Notes: a model not told the origin generated them from the letters alone. Positions 34,014 through 46,023 are shown, counted from the stretch's first letter. The stretch: 64,000 nt of DNA from Portulaca oleracea (GCA_029582165.1 CM055887.1:15919190-15983189); one strand, 5' to 3'. A program made the numbers and translations.

Positions 34014-34878
34014 GGGAAATTCCAAATGATAGATATCAACTATTGTCTATTCCAAGTTGTCAATACCTTTTTAACATATTCCAAATGGTAGGTTTAAATA
34101 CCAAACAATCCCATCTCGTAGACTTGCTTCAACCTGCCGTTAAAAATAACAAAAAAAATATAACATTTTTAAATGAGATGAATTACTACAAACCTTCGAC
34201 ACTCACATGGAAATCCCTCAAGCTGGATGAAAGAAACAAGCATCGTAACTAGGAATATCAAATTGTCAATATGAAGCGAACCAAACTCAATTCAAGCAAT
34301 TCAAATCAGTGCATTCAAAACTAATCAAATTGCACCAAATCCAGTTCTAAAATACAAACGCATCAAAAAATATCTAAATCCGACCTACATGAAAACGCGA
34401 TCATCAGTAGTGGCGGCGAGGTCGCCGGAGGAAGGATTCGCCGTCAACCAAGAGATGGTGGCGACGTCACCAGAGAGAAGCTCAAACACCTGCCGGAAAA
34501 CAGGGTCGACGCCCTGAGGAGGTGAGGGAGGGGATGGAAAGTTAGAGATGACGAGGAGAGAGGAAGCTCCATAGGAAACCCAGTGGTGGTCGGAGAAATC
34601 CGGCTGCCAGTCAAAGGAGGCGGATCGGGAGGCGGTGGAGTTCGGCGCCGGCAGGAAGATCTCCGATTGGATTAGCTGGAAAATGTCGAAGGTCTATCGG
34701 CATCCTGTTGAAAATGTTATATTTTCTTTTTGTTTTTTTTTTGTTATTCCGAACGGCAGGTTCATGCAAGCGTAGGATGGAATTGTTTGGTATTTAAACC
34801 TACCATTTGGAATATGTTAAAAAGGTGTTGACAACTTGGAATATACAATAGTTGATTCCTACCATTTGAAATTTTTCC
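34014..34878 (-). mobile_element. Pack-MULE-like transposon, 865 bp, with captured gene fragment
   Basis: Terminal inverted repeats of about 150 bp: left 34014 (GGGAAATTCCAAATGATAG), right end the inverse of GGAAAAATTTCAAATGGTAG, both followed by CTTTTTAACATATTCCAAAT. An 8-bp duplication ATAAATTC flanks it (34006-34013 and 34879-34886), or 9 bp with one mismatch. The GC-rich interior (34385-34678, minus strand) is open for 97 codons and ends in TAG. It reads SASFDWQPDFSDHHWVSYGA, SSLLVISNFPSPPSPP and FRQVFELLSGDVATISWL. No transposase. The source gene looks like a DmX/Rav1-like WD40 protein (memory, moderate). Confidence 0.6.
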
Positions 34879-35153
34879 ATAAATTCATAAAAACTATAAC
34901 ATACGTCGCACTGATAAAAAAGTATTGTTCACCATCGAAAAAGTTTGTCTAATTGATAGATGGAAACTAATGCATTTCACAATCTTATCAGCTAGAATTT
35001 TCAGTGTTTGACTTGTAGAGTTAACACATTATACTAGGACTATTGCAAATTATATATCACTTTAAACTTTTTCACTTATGCAATATCTTATTTTGACCCA
35101 AAATTTTATGTATTTATTATTGCAACTTTGTCCAAATGTATTTGTCATAACAA

Positions 35154-35743
35154 ATAATTTAGTCGTTCTTTCTTATTTTTTTAATTAATCCAACAATTTT
35201 AATTTTTTCAATTCTTTTTTATTCATCCGTAAGGAAGAAATTTAATTAGGATTTCTATAATTTTTATCTTTTCCATGTGAAGCATTTCAAGGAATCTCTG
35301 TTTAGTTTTCTTTTTTTAACCGATTTCATGGGGTAATTTACACTATTTATAAACTTTTAATAAATTTTTCATAACTTTATCAGGATGGCATCATATTGTA
35401 AAAATAGCGAAGAGAAAAAACATTTTTTGAATAAAGATAGTTGTAATTCATTAATAGAAGAAAATATCTATATGTATAGAGAAACTTATTGGCAATGTTT
35501 TTAAAATTGACGTAAAAGAGTTAACAATAACTAATGTTATTAGATTGACATGAATTGTGTTGTAGGGTACTATTGTAAATTTGGTAGAATGAGATTTTTC
35601 GATACAACTGTCAATTATCCAAGGAGATACTAATGAGTACTTTTCAAAGTTTAGAAATGTCAATAACACACCTCATTCCTATTTTGTCTCGAAATTTTAT
35701 ATATTTATTATTACAACTCTGTCCAAATGTATTTGTCATAACA
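35154..35743 (-). repeat. LTR unit U3 of element C (internally deleted)
   Basis: 590 bp. It matches the left 0.5 kb of U1 and U2, then jumps near 35682 to the sequence that ends a full unit (AAATTTTATATATTTATTA to GTCATAACA). Most of the unit has been deleted. Both unit ends are retained. Confidence 0.65.
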
Positions 35744-37695
35744 AATAATTTATTCGTTATTTCTTATTTTTTTATTTAATCCAACAATTTTAATATTTTC
35801 GATCCTTATTTATTCATCTGTAAGGAAGAAATTTAATTAGGATTCCAATAATTTTTATCTTTTCCATGTGAAACATTTTAAGGAATCTCATATTAGTTTT
35901 ATTTTTTTTAACGGATTTTATGGGGTAATTTATTTATTTATAAATTTGAATAACTTTTTCATAATTTTATCGAGGTGGCTTCATATTGTAAAAATAGTAA
36001 TGAGCAAAATTATTTTTTGTATAAAGATAGTAATAATTCATTTATAAAAGAAGATATTTATATGTATAGAGAAATTTATTGTCAAAGTTTTTAAAATTGA
36101 TGTAAAGTAGTCAACAATGACTAATGTTATTAGATTGACATGAATTATGTTGTAGGGTACTATTGTAAATTTGGTAGAATGAGATTTTTTGAAACTATTG
36201 TCAATTATCCAAGGAGATACTAATAAGTACTTTTCAAACTTTAGAAATGTCAATCACACACCCCGTTCCTTAAGTCCTCCATATCAAAAAATAAATTAGT
36301 ATTCGTTTCTCGTTTTTCTAATGTTGGAATGTCAATAACTAATGAGAATAACTTATGATAGTTTTGAAACAAACTATTGTTTGATATTGAGTCGTGTCGT
36401 ATTAACTTGATGTTTATGTCAAACGGGCTAAAGAACTTCAACTTTAGATCTATGAAGGAAATAAATTTTTTCAAATTTTCAAATAGTTGATCAAAGTAGG
36501 CAGGTTCATAAAAGAAATCCTCAGCGATAAAATCTACTGTGAAGGGAGCTAATCTCAAAACAAAAGCAAAATGATAAATAACTTAGTAATGACCATAACT
36601 AAGAAATAAGTGTCTGTTCCTTTGAAAATGTTGGATGATAGAGAGGAATGAATTAAAAATGCCCAAAGCTGGAAGTAATATATTAAACTTATAGGGAGTT
36701 GGCAAAATCTGGAGAAAACGAGAAACTATTAGAAGAAGTTTGAAAGGGCTTGAAATATGATTTGGCTAAGGGTTGTATCCCTATAGGGTGAAGAGCGTCA
36801 GACTATATAAAATGAAGTTCGCCAAAAGGTCGAATTGCTAAAAGATCGAGTCGTTAACGAGTCCGCCCATTTTACGATATTAAAGGGTAAGTGAATGGAT
36901 AGAAACGGAATGACCTATTAGTTACCCAAAAAAAGAGTTTTTCCTATTATTTTATAAGCTAAACTTACGTAAATGTAATATTAATAGTGAATATCAAACG
37001 ATAATTAGCATTAGTACTGCTTTTGGTACACATATATTTAATTTTAACGTTAAGGTCAAGACGGGCCTGCCCATTGTCGGACGCTCATGTTGATGAAACG
37101 CTATGGCCTTGCCAACAATTACAATGCTCCGAACTTAAGTAGTCCTCATCCTACATAACTAATGGGTAGACCCGGACCTTACCCAACTCGTCACTTGACA
37201 ACCCCCAAACTTGGAAGTATTAAAATCGGAAGAATGTGTTAAAAGATTTGTATCAAGAGCAAATTGTTCACATCAAGCAATCCAATAAGTATGATTCCTT
37301 TTAAAGGATTTCTTGGTAGCTGTAGTCACTTCGGCATAAACAAGACAAGTGTCATGATGATGGATCACTTTATCGACCTTGAGGATAAATTAAAATGGCG
37401 AGAACGGTGATGCAAAGAGTAATTAGATAATTAAGCACAAAAATAATATTTAGTATAATTATCATTGTTTAAAGTTTCCTAGTTTGACTACAAATATCAT
37501 CCTAATTTTGTGATTCTAATAAACTAAGTATTAGACAAGTTGTTTATCTATAAGTAAACACTTTCCTAGCATTCATGAGAAACTACAATGATTATTGAAT
37601 ATTAAGTATTAAGAATTTCTTGCAAATGATCCATGGAAATCCTAATCTTTTATTGTATCTAGCATTGGATAGTTGAATTTCTTGCAAAAGATATT
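35744..37695 (-). repeat. LTR unit U4 of element C (truncated)
   Basis: About 1.95 kb matching the left half of U1 (27761-29710), losing similarity shortly before the position where U1 has its first microsatellite. Non-coding. Confidence 0.65.
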
Positions 37696-38624
37696 GGATA
37701 GTTACGCCGCCTAACAGCCATACCACCTCCGGTGTTGTATAAACTCTACAAGTGCTTGTAGTCAAGGTTGTTAGAATCGGGATCCTAGTTAGGATCGATG
37801 GGGTAGTTAGGATCAAAATCGTAGAATCGGATCGAGGATCGTAAGATTCTAATACAATAGGAAAATATCAAATAAAGTTCTATGATAGTTAAAATCTTAA
37901 CATTTTATTCACTAGTAATAAAGCAATACGTTAAATTGTATATTAGTTGATAACTTCAATACAAAATTTAAATTGTTATGACAAAATTTTAAAGATGATA
38001 TTGTGCGCAAACATTATCAAATTTAGGTAGGATCGTGGATCGAATCGCAGGATCGTAGAATCGTATTGTGATTCTAACATATAATATTCAGGCAAAACCA
38101 AGATCGTACGATCCTAACTACTTTAAGATCCTAGTAAGAGTTGGATCGATGGAGGATTTCTGGATCGTAAACTCGTAGAATCGTGGATCCGGATCATGAT
38201 TTTGATACCTATTACCATGCTTGTGTTCATGCAAATTGTTGCTTTTATTATTGCAAATTGTGATATTTCTTATCAGTGTAGATTTCTTGTATTTCATGTT
38301 AATATGCAGTAGATTGATAGATTGGAGTTAATATGTTAAACATGTTTTAATGTTTTAGTAAAATCGTTCTATGTTTGAGTGTAGTAAATAAATTAGGGGC
38401 TTATTTGCTATGATATATAGTTATTAAGATCAAGTTTGTGTTTATGGTTGACTATGATGCTTATTGGTTGATTTATGAAGTAGGTGAGTTGTTTAATCTC
38501 AAATCATTTCTTTTGTTTAAGTAAAATGTTTGATTGTAGATTATTTGATGAGTGGTTATGATAGTTCAAATTAAGTATTCGTTTAATATGTAAAATTATG
38601 TTGTAAAATTATGTTGTAATTATT
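37696..38624. other. AT-rich DNA with a MITE-like GATCGTA-rich element
   Basis: From about 37768 (AAGGTTGTTAGAATCGGGAT) to about 38211 (ATCATGATTTTGATACCT) the ends are imperfect inverted repeats. Both flanks are dense in AGGATCG, GATCGTA and GAATCG motifs, typical of small non-autonomous plant DNA elements. The remaining 38212-38624 is unassigned AT-rich sequence. No gene. Confidence 0.4.
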
Positions 38625-39371
38625 TGAAGAAATAGTGCAAGGTCCTCCATCGTGGCTCAGCGTTTTGATTGAAAGGAGGAAAATTGCAGCAACTATTTTG
38701 GGAAGTTTCTAAAAATATCCAAACTTATATACTAGTATATTCCCTACATTATTCTTCACTAATATAAATAATACTCTTTAGATTCTGATATCCAGATGCA
38801 ATGGGATTAAGTTTCCAAACCAGTGAAGATTGAAGGCTGCAATCCAGAAAGGAAAGCATCAAGCGAATCATGGAAACTATCAAATGCAAGCCGTTGTGCA
38901 GTAGATCAACAAGCTTAAAAGCAGCGCCTTTCTATGGTCACAAGTATTTATTGGTTGGAAGAAAAATCGAGTGTAGGAAATTTGTGATAGAAATTTCTGA
39001 GTGGAGCTACTTTGTGCAAGTAGTGAGTTGTAACCAGTTAGTGTTTTTCTGGTGAGACCCTTGAAGGGTGTGTAGCTAAAGAGTGGAGTGTGCATCCTCT
39101 TTAGTGAGTCTAGTTGCTGTATTCTTAAGCCTCATCTGTGAGGCTCCCTTTCCAGAACTTCAGATCAAGCTCTGCACTCTCTTTGTAAGAAAGTGTTGAG
39201 GACCTCATTGGTTCTGAACATCTGCCGAGATTGATTCTCTTGTTCTTTGTTCTTAATCAATTTCAATAAAAGTATTATTCAGTTGTTAAAGTTGCTCTTA
39301 ACCATTTTGTGTTGTCTTAAGTGCAGAAAATTCTAACAACCCTATTCACCCTCCCCTCTAGGGTTCCTTCA
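38625..39371 (+). repeat. 5' LTR of the copia element
   Basis: 747 bp, TGAAGAAATAG...GGTTCCTTCA. It differs from the 3' LTR by roughly thirty scattered substitutions and small indels. Confidence 0.92.
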
Positions 39372-39373
39372 AT

Positions 39374-39385
39374 TGGTATCAGAGC
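39374..39385 (+). other. Primer binding site of the copia element (initiator Met tRNA)
   Basis: TGGTATCAGAGC, the standard plant copia site complementary to initiator tRNA-Met, two bases after the LTR. Confidence 0.9.
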
Positions 39386-39428
39386 GGGTCCAAAAATCTA
39401 AAGAGTTTAACAGCTCGTGGTAAAGATC

Positions 39429-40292
39429 ATGGCCGGCCTCAATGCAACTGAAGCTCCTCAAGGACGTTCATGGACAAGAGTGCCACTCCTCACTGGAGAA
39501 AACTACAGGATGTGGAAAAGACAGATGGAAATATTCCTCAGAGATCAAGATGAGGACCTCTGGGTAATAGTTTCTGAAGGAAATTTCCCCACTCCTACAA
39601 AGAAGAACGAAGCAAACCAAGATATCCCAAAACAGAGATCTGAAATGACAGCTGAAGAGCTTACAACCTTGGGAAAAACTATCTGTGCTTTAAATTTACT
39701 GTATTGCAGCTTGAACCCGAATGATTTTGAACGTGTCTCCAACTATGAAAATGCCAAACAGGTTTGGGAATATTTGGTCACCTCATACGAAGGTATAAGT
39801 CAAGTTAAAGACATCAAATTGGACATACTGGTTCAAAAGTATGAGGCCTTCAAAATGGAGGAAAATAAAACCATCGAGGAAATGTACAAGAGATTCAGCA
39901 GTATAGTTAACCACCTCAAGTCACTTGGAAAAGACTACTCCAATGAGGAACAAGTCAGAAAAATTCTCAGATGTCTGTCAAGGAGATTGTGGGGTCCCAA
40001 AGTCACAGCCATTGAAGAAGCACAAAACCTTAAGGCCCTCAAATTGGAAGAACTTATTGGGAAGCTGCTGGCCCATGAAATCCTACTAAGCGACCTCATA
40101 GAATCCAAGGGAATTGCTCTCAAGGTAATTCGAGAATCTGATGATGAATCAGATGAAGATGAGGAAGAAACAATGGCTATGCTAGCAAAAGGGTTCAGAA
40201 GATTGTACAAGAAAAATCCAACCTTTCGAGCTTACGTCAAAGATGGACAGCCGAGAAGACCAAAAGGTAACATTCCCATAAGAGAAGAATAG
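39429..40292 (+). CDS. Copia gag (capsid part)
   Basis: The ATG at 39429 (MAGLNATEAPQGRSWTRVPL) begins 287 codons. The capsid domain has LTGENYRMWKRQMEIFL, ALNLLYCSLNPNDFERVSNY and MYKRFSSIVNHLKSLGKDYS, typical of the copia gag (UBN2/DUF4219) family. A TAG at 40290 ends the frame just before the CCHC knuckle, which continues in the same frame. Confidence 0.88.
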   Translation: MAGLNATEAPQGRSWTRVPLLTGENYRMWKRQMEIFLRDQDEDLWVIVSEGNFPTPTKKNEANQDIPKQRSEMTAEELTTLGKTICALNLLYCSLNPNDFERVSNYENAKQVWEYLVTSYEGISQVKDIKLDILVQKYEAFKMEENKTIEEMYKRFSSIVNHLKSLGKDYSNEEQVRKILRCLSRRLWGPKVTAIEEAQNLKALKLEELIGKLLAHEILLSDLIESKGIALKVIRESDDESDEDEEETMAMLAKGFRRLYKKNPTFRAYVKDGQPRRPKGNIPIREE

Positions 40293-41094
40293 GACCCTTT
40301 TACTTGTTATGGTTGTGGTAGCACAGATCACTTGGTCAAAGATTGTCCTCATGCAAGAAGAAACAAGGATAGAAGAAACATGAGGCCCAAACCACAACAA
40401 CGCAAGCAATGCTTGCAACCTGGAGTGACAGTGACTCAAGTGAGGAAAACAGTGACGTTGATGAGGTTGCAAATGTATGTCTGATGACTCAACTGAATGA
40501 GGAACCAGAAACGTCCTCACCTCAAGATGAGGTAAATATTGATGATCTCCTCAATCTTTCACCATTACATCTTGCTCATAAATGCTTAATCTGTTCAAAT
40601 ATACCAAGTCCTTGATAGAAAGGATTAAATACCTTACCAAGTAGGTTCAAAGTCTTAGTGAGGCCAAGGATAGCCTGAACTCTCAAAATGACCTCTTATT
40701 CACAGAAAGCAATATACTATCCCTTGAGGTAAAAGACTGCTACAAAACCATCACTCAATTATCCAATGAGGCAGTCACCGCGGCTCATCCCTATAACAAT
40801 AAACTGGCCTTTACAACTCCTCCGTTTCAACCTCAGAATAGACATCCTGCAAACCAGCCTCCCAGAGGATCTATTCAGCCTCCCAGAGAACCTATTCTCC
40901 CCACTCTAAAAATGACTCCTCACAAAAGGCAGCATCACAAAAACTGCCCATACGCCCATACTCAAAAGACCTCTCGAAGTACATCTCCAAAACCCTCCAA
41001 GTCCTCACATTCTTCCGGGTTGGACAAATTTGGATCCCTAGACCTAATATCGCAACTTGTCTGCCAAAATCCAAGGAAGGTATAATGTCCTCTG
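40293..41094 (+). pseudogene. Copia gag zinc knuckle and gag-protease linker (broken)
   Basis: Directly after the TAG, in frame, is CYGCGSTDHLVKDC (40308-40349), a perfect CX2CX4HX4C zinc knuckle for RNA binding. The following stretch (to 41094) includes ATWSDSDSSEENSD (frame from 40409) and then loses a continuous frame. Confidence 0.8.
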
Positions 41095-41787
41095 ATGCAG
41101 GTGTGCTTCAAAACTCACAGCGACCTATGGTATTTGGACGGCGAGTGTTCTCGTCACATGACCGGAGATCCAACCAAGTTTTGCGAACTAAGAACCAGTA
41201 AAACAGGGAAAGTTACATTTGGAGACAAAAGCCAAGGCAAGATCCTCGTCATTGGGAAGGTCGGTAAGGACCTCACAAATTCTCTAAATGATGTATATCT
41301 AGTAGACGGTCTAGAGTATAATTTGCTTAGCATATCTCAGTTTTGTGATAAAGGAAATAGAGTCGGTTTTGATAAAAATGCATGTGTAGTGTCTTCTGAG
41401 TCATGTCAAGTCATTTTGCATGGTCATCGCATAAATAATGTTTATGTTATAGATTTAAGTGAGTGTTCTGAAGACCTCTCCTGCCTTAAGGCTAGAACTA
41501 AGGATTCATGGCTATGGCACCGCCGCCTGGGTCATGTTAGCATGAAAACATTACAAAAGTTGCATAAGTCAGACCTAGTCCGAGGTCTCCCTCCTCATAA
41601 TTATGAGAAAAATAGGGTCTGTGATGCATGTGCCAGACGTAAACAAACAAGATCATCTTTCAAACCTCTCAAATCTATAACCACCTCAAAATGTGTTCAT
41701 CTTCTTCATATGGACCTCTGTGGTCCCATTCCATACAAAAGTGTAGGAGGTAGCTCCTATATTCTTGTTATTATAGATGATTTTTAA
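41095..41787 (+). CDS. Copia protease and integrase N-terminal region
   Basis: An open frame of 230 codons. The protease loop reads LWYLDGECSRHMTGD, where the family has D-S-G after WYL, so the catalytic triplet is altered. It is followed by VYLVDGLEYNLLSISQFCDK. The GAG-pre-integrase zinc domain is present (LWHRRLGHVSMKTLQKLHK, CDACARRKQTRSSFK). The integrase core begins with the first catalytic Asp in LLHMDLCGPIPYKSVGGSSY. A TAA follows DDF at 41785. Confidence 0.88.
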   Translation: MQVCFKTHSDLWYLDGECSRHMTGDPTKFCELRTSKTGKVTFGDKSQGKILVIGKVGKDLTNSLNDVYLVDGLEYNLLSISQFCDKGNRVGFDKNACVVSSESCQVILHGHRINNVYVIDLSECSEDLSCLKARTKDSWLWHRRLGHVSMKTLQKLHKSDLVRGLPPHNYEKNRVCDACARRKQTRSSFKPLKSITTSKCVHLLHMDLCGPIPYKSVGGSSYILVIIDDF

Positions 41788-42355
41788 AGATTTACCTGGG
41801 TATTCTTTTTGAAAAGTAAGACAGAAGCATTTGAGCACTTCTCAAAGCTATACAAACAACTCAATGTCCTCATAGGCAGTTCTGTCAAGGCTATAAGGAT
41901 AGATCATGACAGGGAGTTCGACAACAAGGATATGTTCGGCACCTTCTGTGCAGAAATGGGCATTACCCACAACTTCTCTGCACCAAGAACCCTCAACAGA
42001 ATGGAGTTGTGGAAAGGAAGAATTGCACCCTAGAAGACATGACAAGAACAATCATCTGTGCAAATAATCTTCCAAAATTCCTATGGGCTGAAATTCTCAA
42101 TGCATCAAACTACATCTTAAACCGGTGCACTATCAGATCTATACTGAAAAAGACTCCTTATGAGTTATTCAAAGGAAAAGCACCGAACATCAGCCATCCC
42201 TCGGATGCAAATGCTCTGTTCACATCAACAGGAAGAAACCAACAAGTAAGTTTGATGTTCGAATTGAAGAAGGAATTTTTGTTGGATACTCATCCACAAG
42301 TAAAGCCTACAGAATCTACTTCAAGGCCTCAAGATCTGTAGAAGAAAGTATCCAC
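41788..42355 (+). pseudogene. Copia integrase core, C-terminal half (frameshifted)
   Basis: After the stop at 41785 the frame continues with KTEAFEHFSKLYKQLNVLIG and IRIDHDREFDNKD (second catalytic Asp). A one-base loss near 41990 moves the rest, with the catalytic Glu in ERKNCTLEDMTRTII, to another frame (42009-42341). A second shift near 42200 precedes the C-terminal block. Confidence 0.85.
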
Positions 42356-43099
42356 GTGGTCTCTGATGAAGCATCCTCTATAGGACAAATTAACACTTGT
42401 CCTCCTATAAGCGACAGTGATGATGAGCCTCCTCCCAAGTTATCACCTACTCCACCATCCAGAGACGTCCACACCGACTCTCCATCCGGTACCTCCACCC
42501 CTGAGGTTTCACACCCATCACCAGCTGCATCCTCTCCTCAAGATCCGCCATCACAGTCCCCACTTCAGGATACTTCATCACAACATCATCCCGAACCAGA
42601 GATCACATACAAATTCAAAGCAGCCCATCCAGCTGATAATCTCCTCACTGATATCAATTCAGGTATACACAAAAGGTCCTCATTAAGAAATTTTTGTGCT
42701 TTTAATGCCATTGTTTCGCAGATTGAACTAAAGCATCACAATGAGGCTTTAGTGGATCCTAGCTGGATCAATGCCATGCAAGAGGAGTTAAATCAGTTCG
42801 AACGGAGTAAAGTTTGGCCTCTAGTTCCTAGACTCTATCACCATCCAGTCATTGGTGTCAAATGGGTGTTTCCAAACAAACTTGATGAAAATGGTGTTAT
42901 AACCAGAAATAAAGCTCGTCTTGTTGCCAAAGGCTATAATCAAGAAGAAGGAATCGACTATGATGAAACTTTTGCACTAGTGGCTCGTCTTGAGGCCATC
43001 AGCATTCTTCTTGCTTTTGCATCCTCCAAAAATATCAAGCTTCATCAAATGGATGTCAAGAGTGCCTTTTTAGATGGAGACTTAGCTGAAGAAGTCTAA
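42356..43099 (+). CDS. Copia integrase-RT linker and RT N-terminal part
   Basis: Open for 247 codons. A Pro/Ser-rich linker is followed by [62 protein letters not shown] and [19 protein letters not shown]. It ends in TAA at 43097, directly before VEQPLGFED. Confidence 0.9.
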   Translation: MVSDEASSIGQINTCPPISDSDDEPPPKLSPTPPSRDVHTDSPSGTSTPEVSHPSPAASSPQDPPSQSPLQDTSSQHHPEPEITYKFKAAHPADNLLTDINSGIHKRSSLRNFCAFNAIVSQIELKHHNEALVDPSWINAMQEELNQFERSKVWPLVPRLYHHPVIGVKWVFPNKLDENGVITRNKARLVAKGYNQEEGIDYDETFALVARLEAISILLAFASSKNIKLHQMDVKSAFLDGDLAEEV

Positions 43100-43531
43100 G
43101 TCGAACAACCATTAGGCTTTGAGGATGTAACTCACAGCGATCATGTGTTTCACCTTCATAAAGCCCTCTTTCGGCTGAAACAGGCCCCAAGAGCTTGGTA
43201 TGAACGCCTAAGCAAGTTTATCCTTCAAAATGGATTCACAAGAGGCAAAATTGATAAAACCCTCTTCATCAAAGAAACAAGTGGAGAATTCATCATCACA
43301 CAAATCTATGTTGATGACATCATCTTTGATGCCTCTCACTCCTCTCTAGTTGATGATTTCTGTCACCTCATGAGCTCTGAATTCGAGATGAGTCTAGTAG
43401 GAGAATTAACATTCTTCCTCGGCTTGTAAATCAAACAATCTCACGACGGCATCTTCCTGAATCAAAGTAAATATGTCTCGGAGCTCCTCAAGAAGTATAA
43501 GCTTGAGCACCTCAAGCATGCATCCACTCTG
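43100..43531 (+). CDS. Copia RT catalytic region
   Basis: Continues in frame after the stop: HLHKALFRLKQAPRAWYERL, then the catalytic QIYVDDIIFDASHSSLVDDF (YVDD intact) and MSLVGELTFFLGL. It ends in TAA near 43427, then IKQSHDGIFLNQSKYVSELL follows without a start. Confidence 0.9.
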
Positions 43532-44248
43532 ATGTCCTCCACTATCAAACTTGATTCAGACCTCAACGGTAAGCCTGTTCCTGAGAAACTATACAGAGGT
43601 ATGATAGACTCTCTTTTCTATCTTACAACAAGTCGTCCTGATATTATGTTTAGTGTTTGCTTATGTGCGCGCTTTCAAATCGCGCCAAAAGAATCTCACC
43701 TCTTTACTGTCAAGAGAATCTTACGTTACCTTACAGGAATCAAAAGCCTGGGACTTTGGTACCCTCGACAGTAGGACCTCCATCTTTGTGGTTATACTGA
43801 TGCTGACTTTGCTGGCTACAAAGTTGATAGAAAAAGCTCCATAGGAGGTTTTCAAATGCTTGGAGCCTCCCTAGTCTCCTGGCAATCCAAGAAGCAAACC
43901 TTAGTTGTCCTCTCTACAGCTGAGGCTGAGTACGTTGCAGCCGGATCATGTTGTGCCCAAATTTTATGGATCACATACCAAATGGAGGACCTCGGTCTTC
44001 GGTTCTCAAATGTGCCCATTAAATGTGATAACAAAAGTGCCATCCAGATCACTAAAAAGGTCACATCAACCTGGATTTTTATTGAAATTCGCCATCATTT
44101 CATCCGTGATTATGTTGACAAAGGTCACATCAGCCTGGAATTTGTTCAAACTCACCTTCAATTGGCTGATATATTTACCAAACCCCTGCCAGAAGATCAG
44201 TTCTCCTTCATAAGACGTGAACTTGGCATGCTTCAATTAGATCCATAA
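43532..44248 (+). CDS. Copia RT C-terminus and RNase H
   Basis: 43532-43774 encodes the RT C-terminal part (LYRGMIDSLFYLTTSRPDIM, RILRYLTGIKSLGLWYP), ending in TAG. The frame continues with YTDADFAGYKVDRKSSIGGF and at 43856-44248 with STAEAEYVAAGSCCAQILW, CDNKSAIQITK and the C-terminal RHHFIRDYVDKGHISLEFVQ and DIFTKPLPEDQF. The acidic RNase H residues are retained. RNase H removes the RNA template during cDNA synthesis. Confidence 0.9.
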
Positions 44249-44823
44249 TATCCCTGGCCAGAGTTGAGGGGGAGCTACTCTCATGAGGACCTCATAACTT
44301 CCCCTGCATCCTCTGAGGGGGAGCTACTCAATAACGTCCTCATCACAGTCAGGTATGCACTTTAATTCTAGATCTTCTGATGTCCTCATTCGCACGATCA
44401 CGTCTTATCTCATATTAAAATCTAGCCTTCTCAATGGACTGACTATATCCTCCATATATTGCTCAGTCGTTGAGTGTTTCTCTTTTACAAAATTTTCTTT
44501 TTGAATCAATTTCTCAATATTCCTTCCGTATTTTCCCTTCCCTAGGTTCCCCCCCCCCACCTTCCATACTTACTCCCCTTCCTTAATTACACATCCCATC
44601 CATCCATCCATCATGCATTAACCGCCGTCACTCCCCGTTCTCCTCCTCTCTCTTCCCCCAACCGTCCCTAGTTAACCCTCCGTCCAAAAACCATCATCAT
44701 CCTTTTCACCAGACTCCCTATTTATTCACTGCTCTTCCCCATCTTTTCACCACACCATTACTCTCCCCATCTTCTCTTCAGTCAAATAACTTCTCCTCTT
44801 CCAGCTCTCTCTCTTTTAACACC
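44249..44823 (+). other. Post-pol spacer with two GAGGGGGAG boxes
   Basis: GAGGGGGAGCTACTC occurs at 44266-44280 and 44315-44329, purine-rich and similar to the terminal polypurine tract. A C/T-rich leader-like stretch (about 44520-44820) follows to the third ORF. No gene. Confidence 0.6.
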
Positions 44824-46023
44824 ATGACTAAATGAACATCCCGTCCTGCTGCTACCTCCAGTGTCGCCAAACGTCTCATGTCCAGCAAGCCATCTTCCAC
44901 CCCAAACACCACGTCTAACAACTCATCCACTGATGATCTTGCTCTCCTTCCTCGTCCAACAGCAGTCTCCGCCTCCTCCCAAGAGATGCTCAAGAAACGT
45001 CTTGAACAGTTCAAAACTCGTCTCCTCCTTTACTATGAAAAAGTCGACCTCGATGACCTCCGAGGTACAAAATTCTCCTTTCTCACTAATCTTTCTGTTA
45101 TGGGATGTCATCTTTTCTTTCAAGGGGATGAATTCAGTTACCTGGACCTGGTGTACCAAATTTATGCCAATCTTGAGGACATCATTATTACCCCTGCTAA
45201 GCCCTCTTACAAATCCTCAGTTCGGGGTCGAGACATTCACCTTAACCCCCTCACCATTGAACGTGTCTTCAACCTCACTCCTGACCCATCTAAGCCATCC
45301 ATTCCACACATCTCTGAAGCCAAGCAAGAGCTCCTGACCAAGTTTGGAAACCCCTCTACCACAAAGTACCCCTAGTGCACAAACCTGCAATCCGAAGCCC
45401 GTTGTCTCTATTACATTGTTGTTCGCACCATCCTACCTAGAGAATCCTCTAAAGAGACTGTCAATGAACCCTGTGCTGCCTTCCTTCTAAACATCCTCAA
45501 TGACTGCCATCCCGACCTTGGTGAAGTCATCCTTCAGCACATGGTTCGAGCCGCCACTAGCGGTACCAGCTCCTTTCCTTACGGAAATTTTCTTCATCAA
45601 TTGTTCAAAGCCTTTCACATTCCTCTGCCTTTTGATGATAGGATCTCCATCTCTGTGCCAACCATTAACTGTGCCTTACTAGACACCATGGGTTACAAAC
45701 CTTACTCATCTGGTCATTGGATGCACTCCGATGACCTCAAACTCATTACTGACTCTACTTCAGCCCCCTCATCCAAGGAAGTCATTCAGCCTCTCCAGGA
45801 ACAGATTGACCATCTCTCGGCCGTTGTCAAATCCCTCCAGGAAGAACTCAAGGTCTTTCAAGAAACTCATGCCTCTCTTAAAGTGGATATCTTGGTTGGC
45901 ACTGGTGTTTGCGCGTCCCTCAAAGAGATTCTTCACAAAGCTGAGGCCCTCATCAAGCCCCGCTCGCCTCCAACTGTTGCTGTCATTACTCCTGCTGAAG
46001 ATGATCCCCCCTCCCATGCCTAG
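44824..46023 (+). pseudogene. Third ORF of the copia element (env position)
   Basis: A probable ATG at 44824 is followed by a TGA at codon 4. The same frame then stays open to a TAG at 45373-45375 (44878-45375) and continues through RCLYYIVVRTILPRESSKE into 45541-46023. It contains QEMLKKRLEQFKTRLLLYYE, HLNPLTIERVFNLTPDPSKP and a C-terminal heptad-like coil (IQPLQEQIDHLSAVVKSLQE). The middle resembles the 'putative plant transposon protein' domain that follows pol in Sire-type elements (memory). No convincing transmembrane segment, so envelope function is not shown. Expression and role are unknown. Confidence 0.65.

Larger units (their letters stand above)
31317..35153 (-). repeat. LTR unit U2 of element C
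   Basis: About 3.84 kb, head-to-tail with U1. It carries the complete Pack-MULE-like element (34014-34878) and an internal tandem duplication (33089-33480 and 33481-33850). The junction with U3 reads GTCATAACA|AATAATTTAG, the same terminal bases as at the primer-site end of U1. Non-coding. Confidence 0.65.
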
